NCBI RefSeq assembly: GCF_028736035.1
Contig: NZ_CP117866.1
Coordinates: 3,224,001-3,288,000 of the forward strand
Length of the DNA stretch: 64,000 nt
Origin: Streptomyces sp. T12
GTDB lineage: Bacteria > Actinomycetota > Actinomycetes > Streptomycetales > Streptomycetaceae
Direction of reading: 5' to 3'
The position numbers were made by a program, and so were the translations under genes. Below, piece by piece: positions 33,458-41,665 of the stretch (positions are counted from its first letter, which is position 1; each line of letters opens with the position of its first letter). The notes beneath the pieces are model-generated. The model was not told the origin of the DNA, made no database searches, and was given only the letters and a program-made list of their open reading frames with translations.

Positions 33458-36178
33458 TCAGCGGTGGTCGCTGCCCTCCGACTGCGAGGCCGCGCGCCCC
33501 GCCTCCAGCCGCGCCACCGGGATCCGGAACGGCGAGCAGGAGACGTAGTCCAGGCCGACCTCGTGGAAGAAGTGGACCGACTCCGGGTCGCCGCCGTGCT
33601 CACCGCAGACGCCGAGCTTGAGGTCGGGGCGGGTCTTGCGGCCCGCCTCCGCGGCCAGCTTCACGAGGGAGCCGACGCCGTCCTTGTCGATCGTCTCGAA
33701 CGGGGAGACACCGAAGATGCCCTTCTCCAGGTACGCCGTGAAGAACGAGGCCTCCACGTCGTCCCGGCTGAAGCCCCACACCGTCTGAGTGAGGTCGTTC
33801 GTGCCGAAGGAGAAGAACTCCGCCGCCTCGGCGATCTGACCGGCCGTGAGGGCAGCGCGCGGCAGCTCGATCATCGTGCCGATCGACAGCTTCAGCTGCA
33901 CGCCCGTCGCCGCCTCGACCTCCGCGACGACCTGGTCGGCCTCCTCGCGGACGATCTCCAGCTCCTGGACCGTGCCGACGAGCGGGATCATGATCTCGGC
34001 GCGCGGGTCGCCCTTGGCGTTCTTGCGCTCGGCCGCGGCCTCGGCGATCGCCCGTACCTGCATCGTGAACAGGCCCGGGATGACCAGGCCGAGGCGCACA
34101 CCGCGCAGACCCAGCATCGGGTTCTGCTCGTGCAGCCGGTGGACCGCCTGGAGCAGCCGCAGCTCGTTCTCGTGCGGCTCCTGACGGGACTCGGCGAGGG
34201 CCACGCGGACCGACAGCTCGGTGATGTCGGGCAGGAACTCGTGCAGCGGCGGGTCGAGGAGACGGATCGTCACCGGCAGGCCGTCCATCGCCGAGAACAG
34301 CTCCACGAAGTCCTGCTTCTGCAGCGGGAGCAGCTCCTTCAGGGACTCCTCGCGCTCGGCCTCCGTGTCGGCCAGGATCAGGCGCTCGACCAGCTCGCGG
34401 CGGTCGCCGAGGAACATGTGCTCCGTACGGCACAGGCCAATACCCTGCGCCCCGAACCTCCGCGCGCGCAGCGCGTCCTCGGCGTTGTCCGCGTTGGCGC
34501 GCACCCGCAGGCTCCGCTTGCGGTCGGCGAACGCCATGATCCGGTGCACGGCCTCGACCAGCTCGTCGGCGTCGCTGGCGCCCGCGTGCATCCGGCCCTC
34601 GAAGTACTCCACGACCGGGGACGGGACCACCGGCACCTCACCGAGGTACACCTTGCCGCTGGAGCCGTCGATGGAGATGACGTCGCCCTCCTCCACGACG
34701 TGCCCGCCCGGCACCGTCATCCGGCGCCGCTTGGTGTCGACCTCCAGCTCCTCGGCGCCGCACACACAGGTCTTGCCCATGCCGCGCGCGACCACGGCCG
34801 CGTGGGACGTCTTGCCGCCACGGCTGGTCAGGATGCCCTCGGCGGCGATCATGCCGTCCAGGTCGTCGGGGTTGGTCTCCCGGCGGACCAGGATGACCTT
34901 CTCGCCGGAGCGCGACCACTTCACGGCGGTGTACGAGTCGAAGACCGCCTTGCCGACCGCCGCACCCGGCGACGCCGCGATGCCCCGGCCGACCTGCTCG
35001 ACCTTGGCCTCCTCGTCGAACTTCGGGAACATCAGCTGGGCGAGCTGGGCGCCGTTGACGCGCTGGAGCGCCTCCGCCTCGTCGATCAGTCCCTGGTCGA
35101 CCAGCTGCGTGGCGATACGGAAGGCGGCGCCCGCCGTGCGCTTGCCGACGCGGGTCTGGAGCATCCACAGCTGACCGCGCTCGATGGTGAACTCGATGTC
35201 GCAGAGGTCCTTGTAGTGGTTCTCCAGCGTCTCCATGATCTGCATCAGCTGGTCGTACGACTTCTTGTCGATCGTCTCCAGCTCCGCCAGCGGGACGGTG
35301 TTGCGGATGCCCGCCACCACGTCCTCGCCCTGGGCGTTCTGGAGGTAGTCGCCGTACACGCCCTGGTGGCCGGAGGCGGGGTCACGGGTGAAGGCGACGC
35401 CCGTACCCGAGTCCGGGCCCAGGTTGCCGAAGACCATGGAGCAGACGTTGACGGCCGTGCCCAGGTCGCCGGGGATGCGCTCCTGGCGGCGGTACAGCTT
35501 GGCCCGGTCGGTGTTCCAGGAGTTGAAGACCGCCTCGATGGCGAGGTCCATCTGCTCGCGCGGGTCCTGCGGGAAGTCCCGGCCGGCCTCCTTCTTCACG
35601 ATCTTCTTGAAGGCGGTGACCAGCTTCTTCAGGTCGGCGGCCTCCAGGTCGGTGTCGACCGTGACCTTCTTGGCCTCCTTGGCCCTGTCGAGGGCGTCCT
35701 CGAAGAGCTCGCCGTCGACGCCGAGGACGGTCTTGCCGAACATCTGGATGAGGCGGCGGTAGGAGTCCCAGGCGAACCGCTCGTCGCCGGCCTGGTCGGC
35801 GAGGCCCTTCACGGACTTGTCGGAGAGTCCGATGTTGAGGACCGTGTCCATCATTCCGGGCATCGAGAACTTGGCGCCGGAACGGACCGAGACCAGCAGG
35901 GGGTTGTCGGCCTGGCCGAGCTTCTTGCCCATCTTCGTCTCGAGGGCGTCGAGGTGCGCACTCACCTCGTCACGCAGTGCCGCCGGCTCCTCGCCACTGT
36001 CGAGGTAGACCTTGCAGGCTTCCGTCGTGATCGTGAAGCCGGGGGGAACGGGGAGTCCCAGGTTGGTCATCTCGGCGAGGTTCGCGCCCTTGCCACCCAG
36101 GAGGTCCTTGAGGTCCTTGTTTCCCTCGGTGAAGTCGTAAACGAACTTCGCTACGTGGGGTTCTTTGTTTTCCGACAC
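33458..36178 (-). CDS. ppdK: Pyruvate, phosphate dikinase
   Basis: A 906-residue PPDK that interconverts pyruvate + ATP + Pi and PEP + AMP + PPi in the cytoplasm. Features in order are the N-terminal ATP-grasp domain (LLGGKGANLAEM), the phospho-carrier His in GGKTSHAAVVARGMGK, and the C-terminal PEP/pyruvate barrel with the catalytic Cys in LGVCGEHGGDP. Full length for the bacterial enzyme. The GTG start at 36178 follows gagggagtcgagacc. It is monocistronic between a terminator downstream and a hairpin-rich region upstream. Confidence 0.96.
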   Translation of the reverse strand: MSENKEPHVAKFVYDFTEGNKDLKDLLGGKGANLAEMTNLGLPVPPGFTITTEACKVYLDSGEEPAALRDEVSAHLDALETKMGKKLGQADNPLLVSVRSGAKFSMPGMMDTVLNIGLSDKSVKGLADQAGDERFAWDSYRRLIQMFGKTVLGVDGELFEDALDRAKEAKKVTVDTDLEAADLKKLVTAFKKIVKKEAGRDFPQDPREQMDLAIEAVFNSWNTDRAKLYRRQERIPGDLGTAVNVCSMVFGNLGPDSGTGVAFTRDPASGHQGVYGDYLQNAQGEDVVAGIRNTVPLAELETIDKKSYDQLMQIMETLENHYKDLCDIEFTIERGQLWMLQTRVGKRTAGAAFRIATQLVDQGLIDEAEALQRVNGAQLAQLMFPKFDEEAKVEQVGRGIAASPGAAVGKAVFDSYTAVKWSRSGEKVILVRRETNPDDLDGMIAAEGILTSRGGKTSHAAVVARGMGKTCVCGAEELEVDTKRRRMTVPGGHVVEEGDVISIDGSSGKVYLGEVPVVPSPVVEYFEGRMHAGASDADELVEAVHRIMAFADRKRSLRVRANADNAEDALRARRFGAQGIGLCRTEHMFLGDRRELVERLILADTEAEREESLKELLPLQKQDFVELFSAMDGLPVTIRLLDPPLHEFLPDITELSVRVALAESRQEPHENELRLLQAVHRLHEQNPMLGLRGVRLGLVIPGLFTMQVRAIAEAAAERKNAKGDPRAEIMIPLVGTVQELEIVREEADQVVAEVEAATGVQLKLSIGTMIELPRAALTAGQIAEAAEFFSFGTNDLTQTVWGFSRDDVEASFFTAYLEKGIFGVSPFETIDKDGVGSLVKLAAEAGRKTRPDLKLGVCGEHGGDPESVHFFHEVGLDYVSCSPFRIPVARLEAGRAASQSEGSDHR

Positions 36179-36379
36179 GGTCTCGACTCCCTCGAGGACG
36201 CGGTGGCTGCCCTGACGGCGAGGAACATACCCAGATCGAAGGCGCCTGGGTATGTCTACTCACGCGTCATGCGCCTGTAACCACCCGTCCGCCAGTGGAT
36301 CGAAAGTCAAAGCTTGGCAAGCCGAGACGAGTGGATGTTTTCACTTCTTGAACGCAAGAGCGCCCACGGGTGCGGCTTT

Positions 36380-36497
36380 CCGCTCAGATGAGCGGCCTTA
36401 CCGCACGTTTGATTTCGATCGATGAACGATCAAGGGGTGGCACCGAGTGCCACCCCTTGGAGAAGTGCAGCCGCTCAAGATCCGCTCATCTGAGCGG
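36380..36497. repeat. Inverted pair of 16-bp near-palindromes
   Basis: ccgctcagatgagcgg (36380-36395) and ccgctcatctgagcgg (36482-36497) are exact reverse complements, and each also has 7-bp palindromic arms. Together they enclose the hairpin at 36431-36459. The pair could be an operator with two sites or a small mobile repeat. Nothing else is seen in 36179-36609 apart from the ppdK promoter region. Confidence 0.65.
36431..36459. terminator. Perfect 13-bp hairpin, terminator of the ROK gene
   Basis: caaggggtggcac pairs perfectly with gtgccaccccttg around a 3-nt loop (cga). It lies about 150 bp past the ROK regulator stop and upstream of ppdK, so it probably isolates ppdK from upstream transcription. 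Confidence 0.75.
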
Positions 36498-36609
36498 AAC
36501 CCTTATCAAGGGTGGCGAGAATCACGCTGCCACAGCCGCCGGGATTTCACCATGCGGACGTGCGTCCGGGACGGAAACGTGCCCGTCACACAGCCGGTCC
36601 GAACGGCCG

Positions 36610-37839
36610 TCACACACCCAGCGCGACCAGCCGTTCTTCCACCCGCTCGGGCGCGTACAGATGCTCCACGACGAGCGCCCCGGCCCCCACCAGCCCGGCC
36701 CGTTCCCCCAGCCGCGAGGTCACGACGTCCAGATGAGCGGTGGAGCGCGGCAGCGCCCGCTGGTACAGCAGCTCCCGTACGCCGGTGAGGAAGGGTGTTC
36801 CGGCCAGATCCCCGGCGATCATCAGCACCCCGGGGTTGAGCAGCGTCACGACGGTCGCCAGCACGTCCCCGACCTGCCGACCGGCCTCCCGTGCCAGCGC
36901 GGCCGCCCCCGGGTCTCCGGCGGCCAGCAGGTCCCGCACATCCGATCCGGAGGCCGCGGGCACCCCCGTTTCGGCCAGCCGCCGGGCCACGGCGCCGCCA
37001 CTGGCGACGGCGGCCAGACAGCCGTACGAACCACACCGGCACAGCGCCTCGGCGCCCACCCGGATGTGCCCGATGTCGCCCGCGCCCCCGTCGATGCCCC
37101 GGTACACGGAGCCGTCCACGACGACCCCCGCCCCGATTCCGGTCGACACCTTGACCAGCACGAACGCCGAGCAGTTCGGGTATCCGGTGCGCTGTTCGCC
37201 GTACGCCATGAGGTTGGCGTCGTTGTCGACGAGGACCGGCAGCGGCCCGGCCCCCGTGTGCTCGCTGAAGGCTCTGGCCAGGCGGCCGCGTATGTCGTAG
37301 CCGTCCCAGCCCGGCATGATCGGCGGCTGGACGACCCGGCCGGTCTCGCTGTCCACCGGCCCCGGCACCGCGAGCCCGATGCCGCCCACCTCGTCGGCCC
37401 GGCGCCCGGCCTTCTCCAGCAGTTCGGCGAACCAGCGCCCGAGCTCGCCCAGCACCGCGTCCGGCCCGTCCTCGATGACCAGCGTGCCGCTGTGCTCGGC
37501 GAGGATCTCGCCGGTCAGGGTCAGTACGGCTGCGCGCGCGTGCCGGGTGTCCAGGTCGGCGGCGAGGACGACCGCGTGCGCGTCGTCGAACTCCAGGGTG
37601 ATGGAGGGGCGGCCGCCCAGCGGGGAGCCCACGGGGCCGCCCGCCCCCTCGCGCAGCCACCCCGCCCGGAAGAGGCGGTCGAGGCGCTGGCCGACGGTGG
37701 CGCGGGAGAGTCCGGTGGCCTGTTGGAGGGCGCCGCGCGTGGTGGCGCGCCCGCTGCGCACGAGTTCGAGCAGATCCCCCGCGCCGGCCTGACCGCCGCT
37801 CTTCGTCGCCCTGCCCGTCCGTCCCGGCTGCCCAGTCAT
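36610..37839 (-). CDS. ROK-family transcriptional regulator
   Basis: A 409-residue ROK repressor. An N-terminal winged helix (TTRGALQQATGLSRATVGQR) is followed by a sugar-kinase-like domain with DNDANLMAYGEQ, KVSTGIGAGVVVDG and the ROK zinc motif CRCGSYGC. The start at 37839 follows aaggggg; the GTG at 37845 is too close to it. It is divergent from two coupled carbohydrate hydrolase genes, with an AT-rich 78-bp region between. It probably senses a sugar or phosphosugar and controls them. Confidence 0.9.
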   Translation of the reverse strand: MTGQPGRTGRATKSGGQAGAGDLLELVRSGRATTRGALQQATGLSRATVGQRLDRLFRAGWLREGAGGPVGSPLGGRPSITLEFDDAHAVVLAADLDTRHARAAVLTLTGEILAEHSGTLVIEDGPDAVLGELGRWFAELLEKAGRRADEVGGIGLAVPGPVDSETGRVVQPPIMPGWDGYDIRGRLARAFSEHTGAGPLPVLVDNDANLMAYGEQRTGYPNCSAFVLVKVSTGIGAGVVVDGSVYRGIDGGAGDIGHIRVGAEALCRCGSYGCLAAVASGGAVARRLAETGVPAASGSDVRDLLAAGDPGAAALAREAGRQVGDVLATVVTLLNPGVLMIAGDLAGTPFLTGVRELLYQRALPRSTAHLDVVTSRLGERAGLVGAGALVVEHLYAPERVEERLVALGV

Positions 37840-37917
37840 GCGCACCCCCTTGTGTTTCTCAACCCTGCATTACATATTGAGTTTTGCGTGTTAAATAGAC
37901 GTAACCCTACGGTAGCC

Positions 37918-39447
37918 ATGACCGAACCGGTCAGCCGGACGTCTTTCGGGGAGCCCCGAGTGGATCGCACTGCCCAGCTCACAGCCCGTCGCGCCGAGCG
38001 TGACATTGCATACGATCCGCCGCCTGTGCCGGATGCGCTGCACGTCAGGGCCGCCCAGGTACTGGAGGCCAACTGGACCGGCGCCTCGACGGTCCCCTCG
38101 CGCGGCCTGTATCCGCACCAGTGGTCCTGGGACTCGGCGTTCATCGCGATCGGCCTGCGGCACCTGTCGCCGCTGCGGGCGCAGACGGAGCTGGAGACGC
38201 TGCTCGGCGCCCAGTGGGGCGACGGGCGTATCCCGCACATCGTCTTCAACCCCTCCGTACCGCTCGACGCCTACTTCCCGAGCCCCGACTTCTGGCGCTC
38301 CTCGACCGCGGGGCGCGCTGCGGGCGCCCCGCGCACCGTACAGACCTCCGGCATCGTGCAGCCACCGGTGCACGCGCTGGCGGCCTGGCTGGTGCACCGC
38401 GCCGACCCGGGACTGTCCCGGGCGCGCGGCTTCCTCACCCGGGTGTATCCCCGCCTGGCCGCCTGGCACCGCTATCTGCTGCACCGGCGCGACCTCGGCG
38501 GAGGCGGCCTCGCGTCCGTCGTGCACCCCTGGGAACAGGGTATGGACAACAGCCCCTGCTGGGACGCCCCGCTCGCCCGCATCACCCCGGCCCCCGCCCG
38601 TTCCTTCCGCCGCGCCGACCTCGACCACGGGGCCGCCGAGGACCGGCCGACGGATCTGGACTACGGGCGGTATGTACGGCTGGCGACGGAGTACCGGGAC
38701 GGCGGGTACGCCGACGGCTCCGGTGACTTCGCGGTCGAGGACCCGGCGTTCAACGCCCTGCTCATCGCCTCCGAGCACGCGCTGGCCCGGATCGCGCGGG
38801 AGCTGGGCGCGACGGGCACGGCCCGGCACGCCCGCGCCGAGCGGCTGACGGCGGCGCTGATCGAGCGGATGTGGGACCCGGCGGAGGGGATGTTCTTCTG
38901 CCGTGACGTGCGGAGCGACGGCGTGCAGGGCGATGGCGTGCGGAGCGACGGGCCGGCCGGGGCGCTGATCCCCGAGCGCAGCGTCTCCGGCCTGATCCCC
39001 CTCCTCCTCCCCACCCTCCCGCCCGACATCGCCGCCACCCTGGTCAGCACGGCACACGGCCCGCACTTCGGCCTCGGCGACACGACCCGCCTCGCCCCGT
39101 CGTACGACCTCCTCGGCGAGGCCTTCGACCCGCACCGCTACTGGCGCGGCCCGGCCTGGTTCAACACCGGCTGGCTGCTGGAGCGCGGCCTGCGCACGCA
39201 CGGCGAACGGGAGCGGGCCGGCGCCCTGCGCACTGCGGTGCTGGACCTCGCCTCGGCCACCGACTTCGCCGAGTACGTGGACCCGTACACCGGCGAGGCC
39301 TGCGGAGCCACCGGCTTCGGCTGGACCGCAGCGCTGGCGCTCGACCTGCTGCACGACGAGCCCGCATGGGACACGGACACGCACCCGCATCGGCACGACG
39401 CCACAGATTTCGCAGTCAATGAGCTCAAGGGAGGGGACCGGGGATGA
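37918..39447 (+). CDS. MGH1-like (GH63-type) glycoside hydrolase
   Basis: A 509-residue (alpha/alpha)6-barrel hydrolase resembling mannosylglycerate hydrolase and GH63 glucosidases. Landmarks are LYPHQWSWDSAFIAIGLRHL (substrate pocket and catalytic Asp region), HPWEQGMDNSPCWD, and YWRGPAWFNTGWLL. There is no signal peptide, so it acts in the cytoplasm. The start may instead be GTG 37960, which has ggggag upstream. It is the first of two coupled genes opposite the ROK regulator, and overlaps the next gene by ATGA. The likely role is breakdown of a short glucosyl or mannosyl oligosaccharide or compatible solute. Confidence 0.82.
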   Translation: MTEPVSRTSFGEPRVDRTAQLTARRAERDIAYDPPPVPDALHVRAAQVLEANWTGASTVPSRGLYPHQWSWDSAFIAIGLRHLSPLRAQTELETLLGAQWGDGRIPHIVFNPSVPLDAYFPSPDFWRSSTAGRAAGAPRTVQTSGIVQPPVHALAAWLVHRADPGLSRARGFLTRVYPRLAAWHRYLLHRRDLGGGGLASVVHPWEQGMDNSPCWDAPLARITPAPARSFRRADLDHGAAEDRPTDLDYGRYVRLATEYRDGGYADGSGDFAVEDPAFNALLIASEHALARIARELGATGTARHARAERLTAALIERMWDPAEGMFFCRDVRSDGVQGDGVRSDGPAGALIPERSVSGLIPLLLPTLPPDIAATLVSTAHGPHFGLGDTTRLAPSYDLLGEAFDPHRYWRGPAWFNTGWLLERGLRTHGERERAGALRTAVLDLASATDFAEYVDPYTGEACGATGFGWTAALALDLLHDEPAWDTDTHPHRHDATDFAVNELKGGDRG

Positions 39448-41381
39448 CGGACCGGCATCATCTGCTCGTGTACGGGGGGACGTTCGCCGCCGTGGGCGAC
39501 GGCGGCGACATCAGCGGCGTTCGGGGCGTCGGCTCCCCGGACGGGTTATTCGTACGCGACGCCCGGCACCTGAGCCGCTGGCAGCTCACCGTCGACGGGG
39601 CCGTGCCCGAGGTACTCAGCCCGGTCGCCGACGGCGACACCACCCGGTGTGTCCTGGTCCCGCGAGGCGGCCGCAACGAACCCCCCGCCTACACCCTCTT
39701 CCGAGAGCAGGCGGTGGGCGACGGCTCGTTCATCGAGTCCCTGCGCGTGACCAGCAACCGCCCGGTGCCGACGACGATCCGCCTGGCGATCACCGCGGAC
39801 GCGGACTTCACCGACCAGTTCGAGCTGCGCTCCGACCACCGCACGTACGCCAAGACCGGCGCCACCCGCTCCCGCCAAGTCCTCGACCACGGCGTGGAGT
39901 TCACGTACCAGCGAGGCGAATGGCGCTCGCTCACGTCCGTGACCGCCGACCCCGCCCCCGACGCCGTCGAGGAGACGGGCACCGGCGCCCGCCGCCTGGT
40001 CTGGACCCTGGAGCTGGACCCGCACGGCACGGCTGAGCTGACCCTGCGGGTGATGGCCCGCCCGCACGGCGACAAACGCCCCCTGCGGGTACCCCGCTCC
40101 CCCGCCGCCCTCTCCAACCAACTCCTCTCCCTGGAGGGCGAGTTCGTTGAAGGCGTGGCCTTCCCGACCGGCTGGCCCGAGCTGGCTGCCGCCTGCGCCC
40201 GCGGCCTCGCCGACCTGGCCTCGCTCCAGGTCCCGGCCACGGGCCCCGACGGCGAGGAACTCCGCGTCCCGGCGGCCGGAGCCCCCTGGTTCCTGACCCT
40301 CCTGGGCCGGGACGCCCTCCTCACCTCCCTCTTCGCCCTGCCCTACCGCCCCCAACTGGCCGCAGCCACCCTCCCCGCGCTGGCCGCGACCCAGGCGACG
40401 GAGACCGGCATCGACGCGGTCTCCCAGCCCGGCAAGATCGTGCACGAGGTACGGCACGGCGAGCTGGCGCACTTCGGGCAGGTGCCGTACGGCCGTTACT
40501 ACGGCTCGGTGGACGCGACGCCCCTGTTCCTGATCCTGCTGGGCGCGTACGTCGAGCACACGGCCGACCCGACCCTGGCCCGCCGCCTCGAACCCCACGC
40601 CCGCGCGGCCATCGGCTGGATGCTGGACCACGGCGGCCTGACCTCGCGCGGCTACCTGGTCTACCGCGCCGACCAGGGCGGCCTCGCCAACCAGAACTGG
40701 AAGGACTCCCCCGGCGCCATCTGCTCGGCCGACGGCACCCGCCCCGCCGGTCCGGTGATGGCGGCGGGCGCCCAGGGCTACGCCTACGACGCCCTGCGCC
40801 GCACGGCGTGGCTGGCCCGCACGGTGTGGCAGGACGAGACCTACGCGGCGCTCCTGGAACAGGCGGCGGCCGACCTCCGCGACCGCTTCCAGCAGGACTT
40901 CTGGATGCCGGAGCACTCGTTCCCCGCTCTGGCGCTGGACGGCGGGGGCCGCCAGGTGGACGCACTCGCCTCGGACGCGGGGCATCTGCTCTGGTCCGGC
41001 CTGCTGGACAAGGAGTACGGAGAGCTGGTGGGCCGCCGCCTCCTCGAACCCGACTTCTTCTCGGGCTGGGGCGTACGCACTTTGGCCTCCGGCCAACCGG
41101 CCTACCATCCCCTCTCCTACCACCGAGGCTCGGTCTGGCCGCACGACAACGCCCTGATCACCCTGGGCCTGGCCCGCTACGGCCTGCACGACGAGGCCCG
41201 CACGGTGGCCCACGCCCTGGTCGACGCAGCGACGACAACCGGCCACCGCCTGCCGGAGGTCCTCGCCGGGTACGGCCGCGACACGCACGCGGAACCGGTG
41301 CCGTACCCGCACGCGTGCATGCGCGAGTCCCGCTCGGCGGCGGCTCCGTTGGCGCTGCTGACGGCGGTGGGAGGCGCGTAG
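39444..41381 (+). CDS. Glycogen debranching-type (amylo-alpha-1,6-glucosidase) hydrolase
   Basis: A 645-residue protein with an N-terminal glycogen-debranching beta domain (LLVYGGTFAAVGDGGDISG, FVRDARHLSRWQLTVDG). An (alpha/alpha)6 catalytic domain follows, showing PWFLTLLGRDALLTS, EVRHGELAHFGQVPYGRYYG, NQNWKDSPGAI and HRGSVWPHDNAL. No signal peptide. It is coupled by ATGA overlap to the preceding hydrolase and probably works on the same carbohydrate. The exact substrate is unknown. The stop starts an 11-bp tandem repeat. Confidence 0.85.
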   Translation: MTDRHHLLVYGGTFAAVGDGGDISGVRGVGSPDGLFVRDARHLSRWQLTVDGAVPEVLSPVADGDTTRCVLVPRGGRNEPPAYTLFREQAVGDGSFIESLRVTSNRPVPTTIRLAITADADFTDQFELRSDHRTYAKTGATRSRQVLDHGVEFTYQRGEWRSLTSVTADPAPDAVEETGTGARRLVWTLELDPHGTAELTLRVMARPHGDKRPLRVPRSPAALSNQLLSLEGEFVEGVAFPTGWPELAAACARGLADLASLQVPATGPDGEELRVPAAGAPWFLTLLGRDALLTSLFALPYRPQLAAATLPALAATQATETGIDAVSQPGKIVHEVRHGELAHFGQVPYGRYYGSVDATPLFLILLGAYVEHTADPTLARRLEPHARAAIGWMLDHGGLTSRGYLVYRADQGGLANQNWKDSPGAICSADGTRPAGPVMAAGAQGYAYDALRRTAWLARTVWQDETYAALLEQAAADLRDRFQQDFWMPEHSFPALALDGGGRQVDALASDAGHLLWSGLLDKEYGELVGRRLLEPDFFSGWGVRTLASGQPAYHPLSYHRGSVWPHDNALITLGLARYGLHDEARTVAHALVDAATTTGHRLPEVLAGYGRDTHAEPVPYPHACMRESRSAAAPLALLTAVGGA

Positions 41382-41443
41382 CGGGGCGGCTGTGGGGCGC
41401 CTGCGGGGCAGTTGGCCTGGCGTTTGCCGGGTGTTTGCCGAGC
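41381..41443. repeat. 11-bp tandem repeats after a stop codon
   Basis: gcggggcggct (41381), gtggggcgcct (41392) and gcggggcagtt (41403) form three 11-bp units starting at the last base of the TAG stop. A second pair, gtttgccgggt (41422) and gtttgccgagc (41433), has the same period. Confidence 0.65.
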
Positions 41444-41503
41444 GCTGGGGCACCGAGGCTGAACAACGGCTGGGGGCCGACCGTATGGGATGACGGCGGG
41501 CCC

Positions 41504-41604
41504 GGCGGGTCCGAGGAGGTGCGGGTGCGTTCCCGCGCCGTTCGGTGCGTGCTCTCGGCGTGCCGGGCGGCGTGGGGGCGTGCCCGCACCTCCTCGGACC
41601 CGCC
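41504..41604. repeat. Perfect 22-bp inverted repeat with 57-nt spacer
   Basis: 41504-41525 (ggcgggtccgaggaggtgcggg-type arm) is the exact reverse complement of 41583-41604. It lies 61 bp upstream of the sulfatase-like gene, in the 284-bp gap that otherwise contains only the 11-bp repeats. The arms are long enough for a stable hairpin in the leader, or could mark a small mobile element. Confidence 0.75.
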
Positions 41605-41665
41605 ACCTCCCCAGCGAGGCCCGCCACACCACTCCACCAGGGGCCTCGCACGGAAGGACCTTCGG

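Noticed and set aside
33464..36280. 938-codon plus-strand frame across ppdK
   Set aside because: Antisense shadow of ppdK with low-complexity His/Asp/Val/Arg composition and no motif.
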